Source of the DNA: an uncultured Lachnospiraceae bacterium
GTDB taxonomy: Bacteria; Bacillota; Clostridia; Lachnospirales; Lachnospiraceae
Direction: 5' to 3'
NCBI GenBank assembly: GCA_910586715.1
Contig: CAJUJG010000028.1
Span: 11,970-21,592, forward strand
Length of the DNA: 9,623 nt
Every line of letters begins with the position of its first letter. The stretch's first letter is position 1. Positions 5,981 to 9,623 of the stretch are shown in pieces. The notes beneath the pieces are model-generated. The model saw nothing but the letters and a program-made list of their open reading frames with translations. It was not told where the DNA came from and searched no databases. The position numbers and the translations under genes were made by a program.

Positions 5981-7647
5981 AAAAACAATACAGCACTTTT
6001 ATATGGTTTATGGGGCTTATGGGAAAGCGGCTTCCTCTTTATTTGGCGGCAGTGCTGGTTTCCACATTAGGTTTGGCGTTCGAGAGAATTGCAAACGCAA
6101 GGATTGTAGAAGCGATTGTTTCCGCGGCGCAGACACGGGAAGCACAAGGTCTTCTATGGTCAGTTGCCATAACCTTTATTCTTTTTGTAATTGCACGGTT
6201 TATATGGCGTTTTGGGATTATTCACTACAATATAGAGGCGCGCAGAGGTGTAGCAACATTGGAAAAACTGGTGTTCTCTAAGGCAATGCGTCTTCCGTAC
6301 GCTTATTATGAGCAGCATCACAGCGCAGATTTTATGTCGAGGCTGACGTTTGACACAGAGCGTGCAGGTGATATTTACAGTTCAAGGCTGCGCCGACTTT
6401 TGGCGGCGGTGATTTCGTCTGCCGTATATCTTGTTCCGATGTTTTGTTACAGCTGGCAGCTGACATTGTGCCTGTTAGGGGTGAGTATCCTGTCGTTGAC
6501 CGTCAATACGCTGTTTACAACGCCTATGAAGAAGGTTGGTACAAAGCTTTCCAAACAGCATAGCGTGATGTTGGAAAAGCTGACAAATATTCTTGCAGGA
6601 ATGGAACTGATAAAGGTTTTTCCGATGGGGAAAACGATGTGGGCAGATTACAGTGCGTCAAATGAGGCATATTATGGTACACAGGTAAGGTCGGCAAAGC
6701 TTACGGCGGCATTGGAAAGCCTGAATGCGCTGTTTGATTTGACAGGAGCGCTTGCATTTTTGGGCTTGGGGATTTCTTTTATTTCGCAAAACAGAATAAA
6801 CCTTGGACAACTGACAGCAATTTATACGCTATATGGAAGCTTTCGCTATGTATTTCTCGAGATTGGACTGTATCTGCCGCAAATGATGAACTGCATTGCA
6901 AACGCGGAGCGTCTGCATGCGTTTTTGCAGCTTGAAGAGGAGACTGACCATATTTTTCAAGAACCAAACAAACCGGAGCAAGGATATGCGGTTACGGTGG
7001 ATAATCTTTCCTTTTCTTATGAGGAAGCGCTGCCGGGACAGAAGAATCTTTTGGAACATCTGTCATTCAAAATAAAGGAAAACAGTTTTGTTGCGCTGAC
7101 CGGCGAGTCCGGCTGCGGCAAGAGTACGCTTACAAAGCTGCTGTTGGGATTTTACGAACCAAAGGAAGGACAGATTTGTATCTGCGGGAAAGATTACCGG
7201 GGATGCAGTAAAAAGGAGATTCGTGATATGATTGCCTATGTGCCGCAGGAGCCGTATCTCTACGGCGTGAGCATTGCGGAAAATATTGCTTACGGCAGAA
7301 GCGCAGCTTCGCCAGAGGATGTGCCGATGGAGGATATTATTGCGGCGGCAAAGGCGGCAAACGCGCACGACTTTATTATGGAGCTTCCCAAGGGGTATCA
7401 GACGGTTGCAGGGGAGCGGGGCAATACGCTTTCCGGCGGAGAGAAACAGCGCATTGCCCTTGCGAGGGCGGTGTTGAAAAACGCACCGGTTCTGCTGCTT
7501 GACGAAGCGACTTCAGCGCTTGACAGTGAGTCGGAAAAGCTGGTAAATGAGGCAATTAAAAAGGTCTGTCAAAATCATACGACAATTATGATTGCGCACC
7601 GCAGCTCAACAATCGCTATGGCGGATGAAGTGATTGCAATAGGCTGA
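5977..7647 (+). CDS. ABC exporter half-transporter, subunit 2, with short C-terminus
   Basis: The 556-residue partner of the preceding subunit, with the same order of six membrane helices (to about residue 295) then a nucleotide-binding domain. Walker A is GESGCGKST (376-384), Q-loop Gln424, signature LSGGE (485-489), Walker B VLLLDE with Glu510, and the H-loop is His541 in AHRSST. With consensus motifs in both subunits, neither ATPase site looks degenerate, unlike many heterodimeric exporters. The start overlaps the upstream stop as ATGA (5977-5980), with GGAGGGGAG (5962-5970) upstream. The protein stops only 15 residues after His541, at EVIAIG, where related proteins usually continue with a strand and helix (the GxIxExGxHxEL region) for about 30-45 residues. 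The other frames after the stop are not open, so a simple frameshift is not visible. It may be a natural short end or an old truncation. Confidence 0.92.
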   Translation: MKKQYSTFIWFMGLMGKRLPLYLAAVLVSTLGLAFERIANARIVEAIVSAAQTREAQGLLWSVAITFILFVIARFIWRFGIIHYNIEARRGVATLEKLVFSKAMRLPYAYYEQHHSADFMSRLTFDTERAGDIYSSRLRRLLAAVISSAVYLVPMFCYSWQLTLCLLGVSILSLTVNTLFTTPMKKVGTKLSKQHSVMLEKLTNILAGMELIKVFPMGKTMWADYSASNEAYYGTQVRSAKLTAALESLNALFDLTGALAFLGLGISFISQNRINLGQLTAIYTLYGSFRYVFLEIGLYLPQMMNCIANAERLHAFLQLEEETDHIFQEPNKPEQGYAVTVDNLSFSYEEALPGQKNLLEHLSFKIKENSFVALTGESGCGKSTLTKLLLGFYEPKEGQICICGKDYRGCSKKEIRDMIAYVPQEPYLYGVSIAENIAYGRSAASPEDVPMEDIIAAAKAANAHDFIMELPKGYQTVAGERGNTLSGGEKQRIALARAVLKNAPVLLLDEATSALDSESEKLVNEAIKKVCQNHTTIMIAHRSSTIAMADEVIAIG

Positions 7648-7698
7648 TAATATAAAATAACAGCACTTTTGATTTTTCCAATATCATGTTACAGAGTC

Positions 7699-7727
7699 TT
7701 GCAAATTTTGCCAAATAGGTATATATT
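7699..7727 (+). promoter_or_regulatory. Promoter of the SulP transporter gene
   Basis: TTGCAA (7699-7704) and TATATT (7722-7727) are spaced by 17 bases, a good sigma-A arrangement in the 126-base gap between the exporter and transporter genes. Transcription would start near 7734, about 40 bases before the ATG at 7774. No convincing terminator for the exporter operon is seen in the gap, so read-through is possible. Confidence 0.55.
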
Positions 7728-7773
7728 GGATATGTTTATAAAATTTTAATATTTACCAATGAGGAGAACGATC

Positions 7774-9426
7774 ATGGAAAAATTAAAACCAAAGCTGTTT
7801 TCGGTAATGAAAACATACACCAAACAACAGTTTGTTAAAGACATTGTGGCAGGCATTATTGTCGCAATCATTGCCCTGCCGCTGTCGATTGCGCTTGCAC
7901 TTGCGTCAGGGGTTGCTCCCGAACAGGGTATTTATACTGCAATTATTGCGGGCTTTCTGATTTCGTTTTTTGGCGGATCGCGTGTGCAGATTGCCGGACC
8001 AACGGCGGCATTTGCAACCATTGTTGCAGGAATTGTCGCACAAAAGGGGATGGATGGGTTGATTCTTGCAACAATTCTTGCAGGAGTGATACTTATCGCA
8101 ATGGGATTTTTAAAACTTGGGAATCTGATTAAATATATTCCCTATACAATCACAACCGGATTTACGGCAGGCATTGCTGTGACAATTGCAATCGGGCAGG
8201 TGAAAGATTTCTTAGGTCTTACCTATCCGGCAGGTACTGTGACCATTGAAACAATGGAAAAGGCACAAGCGGTAATAAACAATATTACAACAGTCAATCC
8301 GCAGGCATTGATTGTCGGACTTGTATGCCTTGCAATCCTGATTATATTTCCTTATATTAACAAGACAATTCCCGGCTCACTGATTGCCGTAATTGTGGGG
8401 ATTTTAATGGTACAGCTTTTACATATGGACGTTAATACAATCGGTGATTTGTATGAAATCAGCAACCGCCTTCCGGCGTTTCACATACCGTCTTTTACGC
8501 TGCGGGATATTGGCGATATTTTTCCGGACGCATTTACCATTGCAATTTTAGCGGCAATTGAATCGCTGTTGTCCTGTGTGGTTGCAGACAGTATGATTAA
8601 CTCCAAGCACCGCTCCAATATGGAATTAATTGCTCAGGGTATCGGCAATGTGGGTTCCGCACTGTTTGGCGGTATTCCCGCGACCGGAGCGATTGCAAGA
8701 ACGGCAGCCAACATCAAAAACGGCGGACGCACGCCGATAGCAGGTATGGTACATGCAGTTGTGCTTGTATTAATTTTGGTAATCTTAATGCCGTACGCGG
8801 CGCTGATTCCCATGCCCTGCATCGCGGCAATCCTGTTTATGGTTGCCTACAATATGTGCGGTTGGCGGGCTTTTTGGAATTTGTGCAAGTCGTCGCCCAA
8901 AAGTGACATTATTGTGCTTGTGACAACCTTTGTGCTTACGGTGGTGTTTGATTTGGTGGCGGCGATTGAGGTCGGCATTTTGCTTGCGGCAGTGCTTTTC
9001 ATGAAGCGGATGAGTGAGGTTACGGAAGTGGAGGGCTGGAAATATGTGGATGAGGAGGAGGACCCTGACAGCATTGCGCTGCGGGAAGTGCCAAAGCATA
9101 CGCTTGTATACGAAATTTCCGGTCCGATGTTTTTTGCGGCGGCTGATAAGATTTTAAAAATATCCATAAAAGAAGATACAAAATGTGTGATTTTGCGTAT
9201 GCGAAGCGTAAGTGCCATTGATGCGACGGCAATGCATTCCTTGGAGCAGCTTTATGAAAAGTGTGAAAAAACGGGAATTCAGATTATTCTATCACATGTC
9301 AATGAACAGCCAAGGACTGTTATGCAAAAAGCGGGATTTCAGAAGAAGGTAGGCGGAGAAAGCTTCTGTGCCCACATTGATGAGGCGCTTGCGCGGGCGG
9401 AACGGTTTATGGCAAATCAAGTATAG
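7774..9426 (+). CDS. SulP-family anion transporter with STAS domain
   Basis: A 550-residue inner-membrane SLC26/SulP transporter for an inorganic or organic anion (sulfate, bicarbonate or dicarboxylate). The hydrophobic membrane domain covers about 17-415. It carries family motifs: QIAGPTAAF (72-80), AAIESLLSC around Glu263, and FGGIPATGAIARTAANI (298-314) followed by TPIAG. A C-terminal STAS domain (about 440-545) contains SAIDATAMHSL (480-490); Thr485 lies where SpoIIAA-type STAS proteins carry their phosphorylated serine. The start at 7774 follows GAGGAG (7761-7766) by 7 bases; an in-frame ATG at 7759 overlaps that site and is rejected. Full length, no break. Substrate is uncertain: the family includes sulfate, bicarbonate (BicA) and dicarboxylate (DauA/YchM) carriers, and no sulfur-assimilation or carbonic anhydrase gene is adjacent to decide. 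Confidence 0.93.
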   Translation: MEKLKPKLFSVMKTYTKQQFVKDIVAGIIVAIIALPLSIALALASGVAPEQGIYTAIIAGFLISFFGGSRVQIAGPTAAFATIVAGIVAQKGMDGLILATILAGVILIAMGFLKLGNLIKYIPYTITTGFTAGIAVTIAIGQVKDFLGLTYPAGTVTIETMEKAQAVINNITTVNPQALIVGLVCLAILIIFPYINKTIPGSLIAVIVGILMVQLLHMDVNTIGDLYEISNRLPAFHIPSFTLRDIGDIFPDAFTIAILAAIESLLSCVVADSMINSKHRSNMELIAQGIGNVGSALFGGIPATGAIARTAANIKNGGRTPIAGMVHAVVLVLILVILMPYAALIPMPCIAAILFMVAYNMCGWRAFWNLCKSSPKSDIIVLVTTFVLTVVFDLVAAIEVGILLAAVLFMKRMSEVTEVEGWKYVDEEEDPDSIALREVPKHTLVYEISGPMFFAAADKILKISIKEDTKCVILRMRSVSAIDATAMHSLEQLYEKCEKTGIQIILSHVNEQPRTVMQKAGFQKKVGGESFCAHIDEALARAERFMANQV

Positions 9427-9466
9427 TTAATTCATTAAATTTTTATCAATAACAACAAAGCAACCT

Positions 9467-9494
9467 TTGATTTTTTACACAATTGTGATAAAAT
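9467..9494 (+). promoter_or_regulatory. Promoter-like sequence upstream of a gene at the window edge
   Basis: TTGATT (9467-9472) and TAAAAT (9489-9494) are separated by 16 bases and resemble sigma-A hexamers. They lie 40 bases after the SulP stop. Transcription would start near 9501, just before the hairpin at 9506, giving a leader of about 120 bases to the putative start at 9620. Confidence 0.45.
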
Positions 9495-9505
9495 AGGAAG
9501 GAGTA

Positions 9506-9537
9506 AAAACGGGCAGACGGTTTTCTTTGCCCGTTTT
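9506..9537 (+). terminator. GC-rich hairpin: SulP terminator or leader stem
   Basis: AAAACGGGCA (9506-9515) pairs perfectly over 10 bases with TGCCCGTTTT (9528-9537) around a 12-base loop. The 3' arm ends in TTTT followed by A, so the U-tract is short. It is 80 bases after the SulP stop and could terminate that transcript. Since a promoter-like sequence lies between, it may instead be a 5' leader hairpin of the next gene, where it could attenuate transcription or protect the RNA end. Confidence 0.6.
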
Positions 9538-9576
9538 AAAGTGTGTATTTGTTTTCCTACAAAAGAAAGGTAAGGT

Positions 9577-9603
9577 GCAAATTTGTGCCATACACAAATT
9601 CGC
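9577..9603 (+). repeat. Inverted repeat just before the terminal ribosome-binding site
   Basis: GCAAATTTGTG (9577-9587) and CACAAATTCGC (9593-9603) form an 11-base inverted repeat with one mismatch and a 5-base loop (CCATA). It ends 4 bases before GGAG (9608-9611). ATACACA (9590-9596), in its loop and 3' arm, is also complementary to TGTGTAT (9542-9548), so two exclusive foldings are possible. It could be an RNA switch or a DNA operator; nothing in it matches a riboswitch class I recognise. Confidence 0.45.
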
Positions 9604-9619
9604 AAACGGAGAAAGGAGC

Positions 9620-9623
9620 ATGG
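9620..9623 (+). CDS. Start of an unidentified gene cut by the window edge
   Basis: The ATG at 9620 is preceded by GGAGAAAGGAG (9608-9618), the GGAG at 9608-9611 being 8 bases upstream at good spacing. Only one codon and one base are inside the window, so the product is unknown. An alternative GTG at 9575 is in the same frame and would add 15 residues, but its upstream AAAGG (9566-9570) is closer than usual, and translation from there would run through the inverted repeat. Confidence 0.35.

Noticed and set aside
7648..7698. Possible terminator after the exporter operon
   Set aside because: Only short, AT-rich and imperfect complementarity (such as TAACA with TGTTA) is present, with no stable stem followed by a T-run.

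Overview
This window reads as chromosomal DNA of a low-to-moderate GC Gram-positive anaerobe, most likely a motile member of the Clostridia (Lachnospiraceae-like). The reasons are the strong purine-rich Shine-Dalgarno sites at almost every gene, the tightly packed co-directional genes, the short AT-rich intergenic regions, and the combination of a Cache chemoreceptor with a PocR-domain mini-receptor. All six complete genes are on the + strand. No tRNA, rRNA, transposase, phage gene or CRISPR array is visible. The taxonomic call is inference from style and gene content.

Region 1 (1-2830) is a chemotaxis unit. An A-tract-rich upstream region and an extended -10 promoter lead into a membrane chemoreceptor with an extracellular Cache domain (169-1959). 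It is followed after 31 bases by a small soluble protein that joins a PocR ligand-binding domain to little more than a chemoreceptor hairpin tip (1991-2764). A strong hairpin terminator closes the unit (2785-2830).

Region 2 (2897-7647) is a three-gene operon. Its first gene is unusual: an XRE-type helix-turn-helix joined to a full-length but apparently degenerate PurM (AIR synthase)-like domain (2946-4205). It overlaps by 7 bases the first of two ABC exporter half-transporters (4199-5980), which overlaps the second by 4 bases (5977-7647). The overlaps imply coupled translation. The simplest model is a ligand-responsive regulator controlling a heterodimeric exporter. Paired GTATAC boxes over the promoter are a plausible autoregulatory operator. 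This operon is the best candidate in the window for an undescribed system.

Region 3 (7699-9426) holds a SulP-family anion transporter with a C-terminal STAS domain under its own promoter. Region 4 (9427-9623) holds a second promoter-like sequence, a GC-rich hairpin, an inverted repeat and a ribosome-binding site leading into a gene cut off by the window edge. It looks like a structured 5' leader.
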